A stretch of DNA of 64,000 nucleotides from Oscillospiraceae bacterium (GCA_902761635.1 CACWLG010000002.1:1-64000); one strand, 5' to 3'. Positions 52,138-62,514 are shown, counted from the first letter of the stretch. Notes: generated by a model not told the origin, from the sequence alone. Numbers and translations: made by a program.

Positions 52138-53446
52138 CTTCCGCCTCCTCATCCTCCGCAGACTCTGCCCCGTCCTCGCCCCGCAGGAAGTAGACAAGGT
52201 CCAGCTCCACGCTGCGGGCGACAGACATGACGTCCTCCTTCGTCACATCCTCAGCAAGCTCTGCAAGCTCCATGGGGCTGTATTCCAGCCCGTCCAGGGC
52301 CTGACTGAGCCAGTAGCCCTCCAGCTCGCCCTGGCTGTCCATGGCTGCGCGCAGATCGGAGGCCACCGCCCGCTTTGCCCATAGCAGCTCCTCGTCCGTA
52401 ATGTCGCCGTTTTTCACGGCCTCCAATTGGGCAAGGATCTCTGCCCTCGCCGCCTCGAGCTTTTCAAAGCTGATGCCGGAGGAGACGAGCATCAGTCCCT
52501 TGCGCAGAATGACGGCGGAGCTTGCATAGTAGCACAGCGACAGCTTTTCCCGCACATTCAGGAAGAGCCTGGAGGTGGCGCCGCTGCCGTAGAGAGCGTT
52601 GAAAACATGGATCGCGGCCCGGTCCGGGTCCTCCATGCACTCGCCGAGGCGAAAGCCCAGCACAAGCTTGCCCTGGGTCACGTCCAAGCGCTCTTCGTAG
52701 TACCGGGGTTCGGCCTCGACGGCGTTCATGCGGATCTCGGTACCGATGTCGTAATCCACCTCGCCCCGCGGCATCCCGGCAAAGGCCTCGCGCAGGGCCT
52801 GCTCCACCTCGGCAAGGGGGGCCTGCCCGCAGTAGAAGAGCTCTACCGGGCTTGTGCGCAGAAGCTCCCGATAATGCCGGGTGAGCTTTTTGTAGTGGAT
52901 GCCCTCGGCCTCTTCAATGCTGCCGAAGCGGGAGACGGCAAAATCTTCATAGCAGCACATCTCCTCCAGGCAGCGCTGTACGGCATAGCTGCGCTTGTCA
53001 TTGACACGGCTGCGGATAAGATCCAGGAGCTTTTCCTTTTCGCTGTCCACGTACTGCGGCAGCAGCAGCCCCCCGCGCGTGACCGGGGAGAGCAGCATCT
53101 GGGCCATCAGACCGCTCATCTCGCCCAGCAGCTTTTCGCCCTTCGGGAGAAAGGCGGGCTCCGGGAAGCTCGCGAAAAAGCCGAGGCAGTGTACCTCGCC
53201 CACGCGGCGGATCACCGGCTCGATGGCCGCGCCGTAGAGCTCGTCCAGGCGGGCGGAGAGCTTCTCCATATCCGGATAGCGCGTGGTGCCGCGGCGCAGC
53301 ACGGCAGGGATCAGGGCGTTCATGGACGCGGTTTCGCGTCTGAGCTGCGTGAGAAGATTGACGCTCATGCAGGCGGTTTTGAATTTATCGGAGCACAGAT
53401 GACTCAGAAAAACGCCCGGCATCAGCTCCGACCGGGAATACTCCAT
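52127..53446 (-). CDS. M16-family peptidase-like protein, non-catalytic partner
   Basis: A 439-residue M16B protein (YmfF-like). The fold is complete, with the C-terminal halves recognisable (GFRLGECMEDPDRAAIHVFNALYGSGATSRLF, split at about 265-300), but the HxxEH motif is absent, so it would be the structural, substrate-holding half of the dimer with the following gene. The 30-residue acidic tail is probably disordered. It is the first gene of the operon with lgt downstream; a -10 hexamer TATAAT lies at 53487-53482 on the minus strand. Confidence 0.88.
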   Translation of the reverse strand: MEYSRSELMPGVFLSHLCSDKFKTACMSVNLLTQLRRETASMNALIPAVLRRGTTRYPDMEKLSARLDELYGAAIEPVIRRVGEVHCLGFFASFPEPAFLPKGEKLLGEMSGLMAQMLLSPVTRGGLLLPQYVDSEKEKLLDLIRSRVNDKRSYAVQRCLEEMCCYEDFAVSRFGSIEEAEGIHYKKLTRHYRELLRTSPVELFYCGQAPLAEVEQALREAFAGMPRGEVDYDIGTEIRMNAVEAEPRYYEERLDVTQGKLVLGFRLGECMEDPDRAAIHVFNALYGSGATSRLFLNVREKLSLCYYASSAVILRKGLMLVSSGISFEKLEAARAEILAQLEAVKNGDITDEELLWAKRAVASDLRAAMDSQGELEGYWLSQALDGLEYSPMELAELAEDVTKEDVMSVARSVELDLVYFLRGEDGAESAEDEEAEDEH

Positions 53447-53511
53447 GGGGCACCTCCGGCTTTCGTTTTTTATATACAGTGATTATACCACCGGGGAAGG
53501 AAAAAAGGAAG

Positions 53512-53605
53512 AGCGGAGTTCGGAGGAGTTTGAAGTTTGGCGTTATATTGTGCCTGGGGAACGGATTGAAATAGATCGCGCAGCGGCACTTTAACTCCAC
53601 ACTCG
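53512..53605. repeat. Intergenic element with inverted ends, copy 2
   Basis: A 94-base stretch between the M16 operon and the glucan synthase gene. Its right end AACTCCACACTC is identical to that of the element at 17147-17220 and is preceded by a related GCGGCAC stretch; its left end GAGTTCGGAGGAGTT is a partial inverted copy. No coding potential. Confidence 0.55.
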
Positions 53606-53613
53606 AAACCGGC

Positions 53614-56600
53614 TTAAATCCCTTCTCCGTCGTACTGCCCGCCGTCAACGTACAGCGTGCCGCCCTTTGCCTCAATGCGGTGCTCTTTGCCCTTCGCGTC
53701 GGTCCAGCGGATCGCAGTATCCCCGCGCAGGGCTGCCGCAGGGCTGACGTGGAGCTTGCCGTCCAGCAAGCGAAGGCCGAGAAGCCCCTCGCACACGGCG
53801 CGGAAATACCATCCTGCAGAGCCGGTGTACCAGGTCCAGCCCGCCGTGCCTTCATGGCCGGGCGCGGCGCAGACGTCCGCCGGGAGAACAAAGGGCTCGG
53901 CCTCGTAGCGCTTGAGATCCCGCGTCTCGGGCAGCAGCATGTGCATGAGCTCCCGCCCCTCCCGCTCCTGTCCGCGCCTGAGGCAGGCCAGAGCCAGCCA
54001 GATCGCGGCATGGGTGTACTGTCCGCCGTTTTCCCGGAAGCCTTCGCCGTAGCCGCTGAGATAGCCGGGGCTGTCCAAAGCGGTATAGGGCGGGGCCAGG
54101 AGCCTGATGATACCGTGCTCCCGATCCACCAAACGCTCGAGCGCGCTCTCAAGGGCGAGCTCCACCTTCTCGGGACTTGCCCAGGGACAGAAGGCCGCCC
54201 AGCTCTGGGAGAGGGAGTCGATGCGCTCCCCGTCGCCGAGGGGCCTGCCGTCGCCTCTCCAGGCGCGCAGATACCAGCGCCCGTTGAAGGCTGCGTCCGC
54301 CGCCCGCCCGAGCTGCTCGGAGAGCTCCCGGCAGTGGGCGGCGCGCTTGTCGTCCAGCTTTTCCAGCAGTTCGGCAAAGCGCAGCGTGCAGCAGGAGAAA
54401 AACCAACCCAGCCAAACGCTCTCTCCGCCCGTGCGGTCGAGACCGTCGTTCCAGTCGCCGCTGCCCATCCATGGCAGACCGTGGGGGCCGAAGCCCCGCG
54501 TCCGCGCCAGCTCGATGGCAAGAAAGGCATGCTCCAATACCGTGGCCCGCTCCTCCGTCCGCTCCGGCGTCTCATAGCGGTCCCGCTCCTCCTCCCGCAG
54601 TTCGGGAGATCGAACGAAGGAAAGCTCTCTCGCACAGAGGTCCAGGTCGCCTGTTCCCTCCGTGTATTCGCACAGAGCCCAGGGGAGCCACAGCAGATCG
54701 TCCGAGCAGCGGGTGCGCACGCCCCGGTCGCCGTTCGGGTGGCGGTGCCACCAGTGCATCACATCCCCCTCCCGGTACTGGTGGCGGCAGCAGTCGAGGA
54801 TCTGTTCCCGGCAGAGACCGGGGTCGATGAGCAGGAGGTTGACGCTGTCCTGGAGCTGGTCCCGAAAGCCGATGGCCCCGCCGCTCTGATAGAGGCTGCT
54901 GCGGGCAAGGAGCCTGCAGGCATAGCACTGGTATACCGCCCAGGTGTTCATGAAATGCATAAGGGCCATGTCCGCGCACTCAAGCTGGAAACGGCCGAGA
55001 AGCTGCCGCCACCGGCGTTGGGTTTCCCGGAGCATGGCCTCCGCCTGCCCGGGGAAGAGGGCGCGGTTTACGCTCTCCTCCTCCGTCCCGAGCAGGAGCA
55101 GGGTCGTGTCCTCCGCCTCCAGCGTGAGGCGCAGCGCCGCCGGGCAGAAGTCCTTTTCAACGCGCAGCGGCACGGAGGCCGCGGCAAAGAGCGCCGTTCC
55201 CGTCAGCCAGCTCCCGGCGTCCGTGAGGCGCAGAAGCCCGCTGCCCTCTTGAACCTGCAGCCCCGACGCGTCTTCCGTGCCGAGGCGGGGATGAAGCTCC
55301 CAGCCGAGAGTCAGGCCGCCCGCCCCGCGAATCAGCAGGATACGCAGATCAAGACCCATCGGGATAAAGAGCGCCGTCTCCACCTGCCGCCCCGCGATCT
55401 CCTTCCGCCAGACGCTGACTGCCGGGGAATACGCCACGGCGCAGGGGCTCTGTCCATCGGCAAAGAGGCTCACCGCCCCGCCGGGGGTCCAGGCGTACAG
55501 GGCTTCGGTCCCAGTCGTATCCCGAATGTCATCCGGGGGCGGCAGCAGGCGCATCTCCCGCGCGTTCCTGAGCCAGAGCCCTGCCGGGCCGAAGTCGGCG
55601 GCAAAGGCCGAGAGGCTGCCGTTGGTGATCACATGCTGCCAGATGCGCGGCGGCAGACTCTTTTCAACCGTGTAGGAAAAGCGTTCGCCGTCCCAGCCGT
55701 GGGCGGGGATCTCCCGCCCGCGCCGTGGGGCAGGGAGCGCCGGCAGCAGGGGAGGGGGCAGGAGCTTCTGCCTGCCGACAAAGACGGCGGCGCGATTTTG
55801 CATAGTTTCGCCCGCCTCCGTAGGCGCGCTCAGCACCCCGCCGCGCACGCCGAAGAGCGCCTCAAGCCCGAAGGAGGCAAGGCGGCGCTCCAGCTCCCGC
55901 ATCCGCGGGCGCAGATATTCGCCATGCTCGTCGGAGAGATAGACAAGCTCTGCTTCCAGCCCGCAGCTTTTGAGCAGACAGAAGGCGCGCAGCAGCCGTT
56001 CGCTCTCCGCCGCCCCCGCCTCACAGCAGATCAGCGGTACGTCGCCGGAGATCCCCCAGCGCCAGAGGGCGGATTTCGGCGCGGCATTCATGAGGCGGTT
56101 TTCCCACAGCGGCAGCACGAGGTCCATCGCCTCCCCCAGCTCCTCTCCGCTCATCCCGAGTCGCAGGGCCGCAGCGCGCGTCATATTGCCTGCGGCATCG
56201 GACGGGGCTGCGAGAATGCGCGTCGCCGCCCCAATGGCCTCGTCGGCACTCCTGCCGAGAGCAAGGGCGAAGCGGACAAAGGTCTTCCGGTTTGCGGTGA
56301 CGGAGAGCGTGACACGCGCGGACACCAGTGGGGACAGAAGCGCCCCCAGCCCGCCGCGCGCATCGGCGTCAAAGACGGCGGGCGCATCGGCGGCAAGGCA
56401 GAGCCAGCGCTCGGCCTCCCCGTGCTTGGAGAGCCTGTGCAGCAGCAGGCAGTTGTCGCGCGTGTCGCCGCTCATGCCGAGCTGCCAGTAGGCGCGGTGG
56501 CTCTCCCAGTCCCTTTCGGCGGCGAGGATGGGCGTAAAGCGCAGGGCGAGGGACAGCGTCTTCGTCTCCGCACTCAGGACGGAGACCTGCAGCGCTTCGC

Positions 56601-59600
56601 CGAGCTCCCCTTCGGCACTTTGCCGGGTGAGCGCCCAGGAGACACCCTCGGCCTGCTGCTCCCAGCGGCAGTGCTCCTCCCCAAATTCCCACCGGCAGGG
56701 GACCGCAGCGGGCAGCAGTGTCCGCTCACCGAGCTGAAGGGACAGGCCTGGGTCATTCCCCTCCGACCGGTAGACGCAGAGATCGCCGAGAAATGCGGCG
56801 CTCTCTCCGCTGTCCTTCAGGCGCAGGCTGTAGGCGCCGTTGGAAAGCAGGCAGGCTCGGGGCTTTTCGCCTGCGCTGCCGCTCTGCTCCCAGGCGCGGC
56901 GCGGACTTTTCTCCGGCCGTTCCGGCACCGGGGCAAGCTCCCGGCAGATCACGGCGGCGGAGTCCGGCAGCTTCTCCTGCAGCAGGAGCGTGAAGGCCGC
57001 CATCTCCGGCTCGCTCATGAAAAGCGAGCGCACAAGGCCCTTATCCACGGTGTTGAGGGCAGCCAGGATGCTCATGCCCACGTGGTGCGCCATCCAGCAG
57101 CGCACCTTTTCCCCGTCCCGCCGGGTACAGCGTCCGGGGGTGAAGTCCAGCGCCTCCATATAGCCCAAGCGCCCCACGGCGCCCAGCTCCCGCAGCCGAC
57201 GCAGATTGCGCGCGGCGGCGCCCGGCTCCACCATGAGGGCGAGAAAGCTTGCGTACGGGGCAATGACCAGATCCTCCTCCTGCCCGTGCTTGAGGGCCAG
57301 GGCCGGACAGCCGTGGGCTTTGTAGCGGTAGCTGTTTGATGCGTCCAGCGAGTAAAAGGCGCTCTCCGAGATGCCCCAGGGCTTTCCCGGCAGGTGTCGC
57401 CGCCGCTGCACATAGAGGCAGAAGCGGGCGCTCTCATACAAAAGACTCGAGCGGTAGAGGGGCAGAAAGAGCATGGGCATCAGGTATTCAAACATCGTGC
57501 CCGTCCAGCTTGCCAGACCCCGGAATCCGTCCTTCTGCAGCTGCGCACGGCTGAGCTGCCGCCAGTGACGCAGGGGTACCTGACCGCGGGCGAGAGCCAT
57601 ATAGCTTGTGAGCATGGCCTCGCTTGCCATCAGATCGTACCAGCCGCCGGCGCCGCGCTCCTTTTCGGCATCATAGCAGATATAGAAGAGCTCCCGCCGC
57701 GCATCATAAAGCGGGGCAAAATCCATCTCCTCCCAGAGACTGCGAAGCCGCGCCTCCAGGGCGTATTCGCCCCAGCGCCGGAGGGCGGCGCAGGCGGTGA
57801 TAAGTCCGGCACAGAGGTTGCCGCTGTCCACGGTGGAGACAAAGCGCGGCCGCAGGGGGCGGAGCGAGCGGGTGTCATACCAGTTGAAGAAGTGACCCCG
57901 GTGCTTTTCCATGCCCTCGAGGGTTGGCAACATGCGACCGAGAAAGGCCACGGCCTCCGCCCGCGGGATCACGCCCGCCGTGCCGAGGGCTGCCGCCGAG
58001 GCAAGCGCCAGGCCGATGTTCGTCGGGGAAGTGCGGTGCGCCGTGCCGACGGGCGGCTGCTGCTGGAAGTTGTCGGGTGGGAGAAAATGATCCTCAGCAC
58101 AGCACAGTTCCTTATAATAGCCCCAACTCTCGAGAAGCGAGCGGTGCAGAAGATCGCTGTCGCGCACAGACAAAGGCGCTTCCCTTTCCGAGGGCAGAGC
58201 CAGCGCCGCCGTCGCCGCCGGGGTGAGAAGCCACATGAGGCCCGCGGCCTTGCCCGGGGCCTGGGGCGCAAAGGCCATCAGCAGCACCCCCAGCACCACG
58301 CAGGGCCACATGGCCTTTACATGCTCCCCGAGGGAAGTGCTGCCCCGAAACTCGGCAAAGGTGGTCCACTGCAAAAGCCGCCTGTGACTTACAAGCATGC
58401 GCCAGAGCGCCGTGAGCATCGCCGTGAGGCAGACCCAGGCCTCAAAGGGCAGCAGCCACAGCCGCATGAAGTTTCGCACAATGGCCCCGCCGAGCCCGGT
58501 GAGGAGCCTTGTGTGCCGTCTCAGGCGCACGCGGCCGTCCTCCCGCCGAAGGCCCGCCTCCGCGAGGGTCAGCAGCAGATCCTGCAAGAGAGTCAGCAGC
58601 GCCGCCCAGCCCGCAAGCCGGAGCCCGGGACTCGCGGAGGCAAGCCCCAGCAGCATCGCCGTCAGTGTCAAGGGGGCCAGGAGACTGCGCCGCAGACTGT
58701 CAAGCAGCCGAAAGCGGTCCATCACCGGCACTTCCCGCTTGAAGATCCAGGGGGCGTTCTGCCAGTCGCCCCGGACCCAGCGCTGCATGCGCTTAAAGTA
58801 AGCCAGGGGCTTTGCCGGGAAGGCGTCGGAAAAGGCGGCGTCGCTCATATAGGCTCCCCGCAGATATGCGCCCTCCAGCGCGTCGTGACTCAGAACGCGC
58901 TTTTCCGGCAGCTTCTCTCCGCAGCGCAGGAGCATCCCCGCGTCGAGGATCCCTTTTCCCGCAAAGCCGCCGGAGCCAAAGGCGTCCATGTAGAGCTCGG
59001 TGCTGAGACCGCCGTAAGGATCGCTGCCGCCGGGCCCGGCGAAGATGAGGGCAAAGTCCGTCTCACCCGCGCTCTCCAGCTCTGTCTCGATGCGCGGATG
59101 GATGACGGCATGACCCGAGACGGGGAGCCCCTCCGGACCCGGAAGAGGGGTGTTGAGCGGGTGCAGCGCCGCACCGATGAGCTTTCCGAGAGAGCCGGGG
59201 AAAATGCGGGTGTCCGCATCCAGCGAGATGATGTAGCGCGTGCCCCGCAGGGCGTCAGAATCCCCGGTGACCTCAAGGGCGCTTTTCTGCCCGCACAGGA
59301 GCTTTGCAAGCTCTGTCAGCGCGCCGCGCTTGCGCTCATGCCCGCTGTAGCCCTCCCCGTCAAAGCTGCGGGGGCGCAGGAAGAGATAGAAGCCGCCGCC
59401 GTATTTCGCATTGAGGGCTTCGACCCGGCGCCTGGCCTCCAGGATCAGGGCCTCATCCCCGGGCGCAGTCTCCGTCCCTGCCGCCGGCAGATCGGCCAGC
59501 AGGCCGAAGCGGAGCTCCCTGCCCTCATGGATGCTGGCAAGGCGCAGCTCCTCGAGGCGGCCGGGGTCCACACACCCTAACAGCACCGACAGCACGCAGA

Positions 59601-60630
59601 TCGTCCTGCCCTCCGGCGGCACCCCGTCCGTGAGATCGAGCCGCGGCAGGGGCTGGGGCCGTATGAAGCGCAAGAGCAGAAAGTCCACAAAGCCCTTGAC
59701 CAGGGACCAGAGCGGCACGATCAGCAGCAAAACCGCCGAAAGATCCGGGAAAAGCGTAAAGGCAATGAGGCAGCCGAAGAGCGTGAGCCCCGTGAGCGCC
59801 GCGATATAGGCCGCGCTCCCCAGCTCACCGCGCGGGGGATAGAGCAGAAAGCCCACATGCTTTCCCTCTGCCCTTGCCGTGTCCGTGAGGCGGACGGCAA
59901 GGGCCTGCTCGTCCAGTCCCTCCTCCTCCGCCATAGCGGACAGACGGCGGAGATAGTCCTCCCGGGTCTGCCGGTCCATGCGGGGAAAACTGCCCTCCGC
60001 CTCTTGGGCGAGGATCTGTCCCGGCACATCCGCCCCGTCCAGCACGGCTTCCATATCCATCGCAGCAAGCAGCATCAGCGACTGAAAGAGCGCCGCAAGA
60101 AGCTCCGTCAGCTCTTCCGGCTCACTCGAGGCGCCGAGCTTCCGGCAGGCGCCGGCAAGGGCCTCCAGGATCACCGCCCGGAGCGCTGAGGGGAAGAGCT
60201 TGAGCTCCCGCCGCTGCAGGACCGTCACCGTCTGAAAACCGCGCAGAAAGAGGCTGCAGCGCGCCTCGCTGAGCCTGCCCTGCCCTGCGTGCAAAAGCGC
60301 CCGGCAGAGCTCCGTGATCAGCAGCTTCCCGCGCCTGCAGCGCTGTCGCTCGGCTTTGCGCAGCGCGCAGCGGGTGCCGGGGTACTCCCGCTGGATGAGA
60401 TAGAAGTTGTCCAGCAGCCATTCACAGGCTGCCGGGATCTGCCCCACCCCCTCGTAGCGCCGCCGGAGCAGGCTGTGGCAGCGCCGGATCTCCTGAAAGC
60501 AGCGCTTGAGCGCCTGGGCGTCGCCGCGCCCGTCACCTCTGCCGTCGGGCCGCAGGGTCTGGGCACAGGAGACGGCGTAGTCAAAAAGCTTCTCGTCCAC
60601 GATATACGGTATCAGATTCATGCTGTCCAT
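53614..60630 (-). CDS. Cyclic beta-1,2-glucan synthase-like glycosyltransferase/phosphorylase
   Basis: A 2338-residue protein, the longest gene here. N-terminal third: membrane helices (about 270-320), then a family-2-fold glucosyltransferase of the GT84 type with ISLDADTRIFPG (about 465-476) and QRWVRGDWQ (about 615-623), and more membrane helices (about 640-810). Then a glucoamylase-like region and, in the C-terminal half, a GH94 phosphorylase-like domain with GSGDWNDGLDRT around 2055, which holds the expected acid. This is the architecture of NdvB/ChvB, which makes cyclic beta-1,2-glucans from UDP-glucose and cuts chain length. Somewhat shorter than the 2800-residue proteobacterial form. 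ATG 60630 has CGGAG. Confidence 0.85.
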   Translation of the reverse strand: MDSMNLIPYIVDEKLFDYAVSCAQTLRPDGRGDGRGDAQALKRCFQEIRRCHSLLRRRYEGVGQIPAACEWLLDNFYLIQREYPGTRCALRKAERQRCRRGKLLITELCRALLHAGQGRLSEARCSLFLRGFQTVTVLQRRELKLFPSALRAVILEALAGACRKLGASSEPEELTELLAALFQSLMLLAAMDMEAVLDGADVPGQILAQEAEGSFPRMDRQTREDYLRRLSAMAEEEGLDEQALAVRLTDTARAEGKHVGFLLYPPRGELGSAAYIAALTGLTLFGCLIAFTLFPDLSAVLLLIVPLWSLVKGFVDFLLLRFIRPQPLPRLDLTDGVPPEGRTICVLSVLLGCVDPGRLEELRLASIHEGRELRFGLLADLPAAGTETAPGDEALILEARRRVEALNAKYGGGFYLFLRPRSFDGEGYSGHERKRGALTELAKLLCGQKSALEVTGDSDALRGTRYIISLDADTRIFPGSLGKLIGAALHPLNTPLPGPEGLPVSGHAVIHPRIETELESAGETDFALIFAGPGGSDPYGGLSTELYMDAFGSGGFAGKGILDAGMLLRCGEKLPEKRVLSHDALEGAYLRGAYMSDAAFSDAFPAKPLAYFKRMQRWVRGDWQNAPWIFKREVPVMDRFRLLDSLRRSLLAPLTLTAMLLGLASASPGLRLAGWAALLTLLQDLLLTLAEAGLRREDGRVRLRRHTRLLTGLGGAIVRNFMRLWLLPFEAWVCLTAMLTALWRMLVSHRRLLQWTTFAEFRGSTSLGEHVKAMWPCVVLGVLLMAFAPQAPGKAAGLMWLLTPAATAALALPSEREAPLSVRDSDLLHRSLLESWGYYKELCCAEDHFLPPDNFQQQPPVGTAHRTSPTNIGLALASAAALGTAGVIPRAEAVAFLGRMLPTLEGMEKHRGHFFNWYDTRSLRPLRPRFVSTVDSGNLCAGLITACAALRRWGEYALEARLRSLWEEMDFAPLYDARRELFYICYDAEKERGAGGWYDLMASEAMLTSYMALARGQVPLRHWRQLSRAQLQKDGFRGLASWTGTMFEYLMPMLFLPLYRSSLLYESARFCLYVQRRRHLPGKPWGISESAFYSLDASNSYRYKAHGCPALALKHGQEEDLVIAPYASFLALMVEPGAAARNLRRLRELGAVGRLGYMEALDFTPGRCTRRDGEKVRCWMAHHVGMSILAALNTVDKGLVRSLFMSEPEMAAFTLLLQEKLPDSAAVICRELAPVPERPEKSPRRAWEQSGSAGEKPRACLLSNGAYSLRLKDSGESAAFLGDLCVYRSEGNDPGLSLQLGERTLLPAAVPCRWEFGEEHCRWEQQAEGVSWALTRQSAEGELGEALQVSVLSAETKTLSLALRFTPILAAERDWESHRAYWQLGMSGDTRDNCLLLHRLSKHGEAERWLCLAADAPAVFDADARGGLGALLSPLVSARVTLSVTANRKTFVRFALALGRSADEAIGAATRILAAPSDAAGNMTRAAALRLGMSGEELGEAMDLVLPLWENRLMNAAPKSALWRWGISGDVPLICCEAGAAESERLLRAFCLLKSCGLEAELVYLSDEHGEYLRPRMRELERRLASFGLEALFGVRGGVLSAPTEAGETMQNRAAVFVGRQKLLPPPLLPALPAPRRGREIPAHGWDGERFSYTVEKSLPPRIWQHVITNGSLSAFAADFGPAGLWLRNAREMRLLPPPDDIRDTTGTEALYAWTPGGAVSLFADGQSPCAVAYSPAVSVWRKEIAGRQVETALFIPMGLDLRILLIRGAGGLTLGWELHPRLGTEDASGLQVQEGSGLLRLTDAGSWLTGTALFAAASVPLRVEKDFCPAALRLTLEAEDTTLLLLGTEEESVNRALFPGQAEAMLRETQRRWRQLLGRFQLECADMALMHFMNTWAVYQCYACRLLARSSLYQSGGAIGFRDQLQDSVNLLLIDPGLCREQILDCCRHQYREGDVMHWWHRHPNGDRGVRTRCSDDLLWLPWALCEYTEGTGDLDLCARELSFVRSPELREEERDRYETPERTEERATVLEHAFLAIELARTRGFGPHGLPWMGSGDWNDGLDRTGGESVWLGWFFSCCTLRFAELLEKLDDKRAAHCRELSEQLGRAADAAFNGRWYLRAWRGDGRPLGDGERIDSLSQSWAAFCPWASPEKVELALESALERLVDREHGIIRLLAPPYTALDSPGYLSGYGEGFRENGGQYTHAAIWLALACLRRGQEREGRELMHMLLPETRDLKRYEAEPFVLPADVCAAPGHEGTAGWTWYTGSAGWYFRAVCEGLLGLRLLDGKLHVSPAAALRGDTAIRWTDAKGKEHRIEAKGGTLYVDGGQYDGEGI

Positions 60631-60722
60631 GTCTTTCTCCGATCTGCAAAAGATATACGCGAAAACATTTTTTCCCATTTGACCCGGGATATACATTTTG
60701 CGGGGCTGACAAGAAAAAAGAC

Positions 60723-60751
60723 TTGACAGATCACGTAAGAGCGCGTATACT
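60723..60751 (+). promoter_or_regulatory. Promoter of the ylxM-ffh operon
   Basis: TTGACA (60723-60728), 17 bases, TATACT (60746-60751), 38 bases before the YlxM start; near-consensus and probably strong. Confidence 0.82.
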
Positions 60752-60788
60752 CTGTTAAGCTTGAAGACTTGACAGGGAGGCGCTTGCC

Positions 60789-61139
60789 GTGGCGGAGAGC
60801 AGATGGACACAGAGCATGCTGCTGGACTTCTATGGCGAGCTTCTGACGGAAAAGCAGCGAGAGTGCTTCGACCTGCATTACAACGAAGACCTGTCCCTGT
60901 CTGAGATCGCCGAGCAGCTTGGCATATCGCGCCAGGGCGTGTGGGACAACATCCGCCGTGCCGAGAGCGCCATGCTTGAGATCGAAGAGAAAACCGGGCT
61001 CATCCGCCGCGCCGAGCGCACAAAGCGGGCGCTGGAGACGATCCGGAAGCAGGCAGAGGAAATCGGAACGCTCACCCGGGGCCGGGCACAGGATATTGCC
61101 CGGGACATCCTGCGTGAGATCGAAGGGCTTGAGGAATAA
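60789..61139 (+). CDS. ylxM: YlxM-family HTH protein
   Basis: A 116-residue sigma70-region-4-like helix-turn-helix protein (DLHYNEDLSLSEIAEQLGISRQGVWDNIRR at about 28-57, given here by position) with a C-terminal helical tail. YlxM genes always sit just before ffh; the protein is thought to modulate the signal recognition particle. The start is GTG with GGGAGG upstream. The ffh gene begins three bases after its stop. Confidence 0.92.
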   Translation: MAESRWTQSMLLDFYGELLTEKQRECFDLHYNEDLSLSEIAEQLGISRQGVWDNIRRAESAMLEIEEKTGLIRRAERTKRALETIRKQAEEIGTLTRGRAQDIARDILREIEGLEE

Positions 61140-61142
61140 ACA

Positions 61143-62513
61143 ATGGCATTTGAGAGCTTATCCGAAAAACTGAATGAAGCCTTCAAGAAGCTGCGCGGCA
61201 AGGGCAGACTCACGGAGAACGACGTCAAGGAGGCAATGCGCGAGGTGCGCATGGCCCTGCTTGAGGCGGACGTGAGTTATAAGGTGGTGCGTGACTTTAC
61301 CAAGTCCGTCACCGCAAAGGCCGTCGGCTCCGACGTGCTGGAGGCCCTGAACCCCGCCCAGATGGTCATCAAGATCGTCAACGATGAGCTGTGTGATCTC
61401 ATGGGCAGCGAGAACCGCAAGCTCAACATCAGCTCGAAGACGCCGAGCGTCGTGATGCTGGTGGGCCTGCAGGGCGCCGGCAAAACCACCAACGGCGCAA
61501 AGCTTGCCGCTTACATGCGCAAGCAGGGCAAGCGCCCGCTGCTGGCCGCCTGCGACATCTACCGTCCCGCCGCCATCAAGCAGCTCGAGACCGTGGGCGC
61601 ACAGCTCGATATCCCCGTTTTCCAGATGGGCACCACCAATCCCGTGGACATCGCGAGAGCTGCGGTGGAGCACGCCAGGAAGCACGGCAACGACCTGGTG
61701 TTTCTCGATACAGCGGGCCGCCTGCATATCGACACCCAGCTCATGGACGAGCTAAAGAATATCAAGGCGGCGGTCGAACCGGCGGAGATCCTGCTGGTGG
61801 TCGACGCCATGACCGGTCAGGACGCGGTGAGTGCCGCCACCGCCTTTGACGAGGCGCTGGACGTCACCGGCGTCATGCTCACCAAGCTCGACGGCGACGC
61901 GAGAGGCGGCGCGGCCCTGTCCATCACGGCCGCCACCGGCAAGCCAATCAAGTTCATCGGCGTGGGAGAAAAGCTCGATATGATCGAGCCGTTCTATCCC
62001 GACCGCATGGCCTCGCGTATCCTCGGCATGGGCGACATGCTGACGCTCATCGAAAAGGCGCAGCAGAGCTTTGACGAGAAGAAGGCCATGGAGGCCGCCG
62101 AGAGGCTCAAGGCCAACCGCTTCACCCTCAGCGACTACCTGGACCAGATGAACCAGCTCAAGAGCATGGGAGATCTGGAAAGCGTACTGGGCATGATCCC
62201 CGGTGTGGACGCCAAGGCCCTCAAAGGGGCCAAGCTCGACGACAAGGCCATGAGCCGGCAGGAGGCCATCATCCTGTCCATGACCAGGGCTGAGCGGGAA
62301 AACCCCGCCATCCTTAACTCCAGCCGCAAAAAGCGCATCGCCGCGGGCTCCGGCACCACGGTGGTGGACATCAACCGCCTGCTCAAGCAGTTTGAAGCCA
62401 TGCAGCAGATGACCAAGCAGCTCACCGGCAAGAACATGAAGAAGCTGCAAAAGAAAATGGGGCGCATGGGCGGCGGCGGAGGCGGTCTTTTCGGCGGCTT
62501 CCCGGGACTCTGA
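61143..62513 (+). CDS. ffh: Signal recognition particle protein Ffh
   Basis: A 456-residue SRP54 GTPase that binds signal sequences of membrane proteins as they leave the ribosome. N domain 1-90; G domain with G1 GLQGAGKTTNGAKLA (about 108-122), DTAGRLHID and TKLDGDARGGAAL; M domain from about 300 with the methionine-rich tail MQQMTKQLTGKNMKKLQKKMGRMGG ending in a Gly-rich stretch. Length and order are standard. The SRP RNA gene is not within the window. Confidence 0.97.
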   Translation: MAFESLSEKLNEAFKKLRGKGRLTENDVKEAMREVRMALLEADVSYKVVRDFTKSVTAKAVGSDVLEALNPAQMVIKIVNDELCDLMGSENRKLNISSKTPSVVMLVGLQGAGKTTNGAKLAAYMRKQGKRPLLAACDIYRPAAIKQLETVGAQLDIPVFQMGTTNPVDIARAAVEHARKHGNDLVFLDTAGRLHIDTQLMDELKNIKAAVEPAEILLVVDAMTGQDAVSAATAFDEALDVTGVMLTKLDGDARGGAALSITAATGKPIKFIGVGEKLDMIEPFYPDRMASRILGMGDMLTLIEKAQQSFDEKKAMEAAERLKANRFTLSDYLDQMNQLKSMGDLESVLGMIPGVDAKALKGAKLDDKAMSRQEAIILSMTRAERENPAILNSSRKKRIAAGSGTTVVDINRLLKQFEAMQQMTKQLTGKNMKKLQKKMGRMGGGGGGLFGGFPGL

Positions 62514-62514
62514 G

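Noticed and set aside
53680-57339. A 1219-codon plus-strand frame opposite the glucan synthase gene
   Set aside because: High-GC antisense frame without recognisable domains or start signals; the minus-strand gene has clear motifs throughout.
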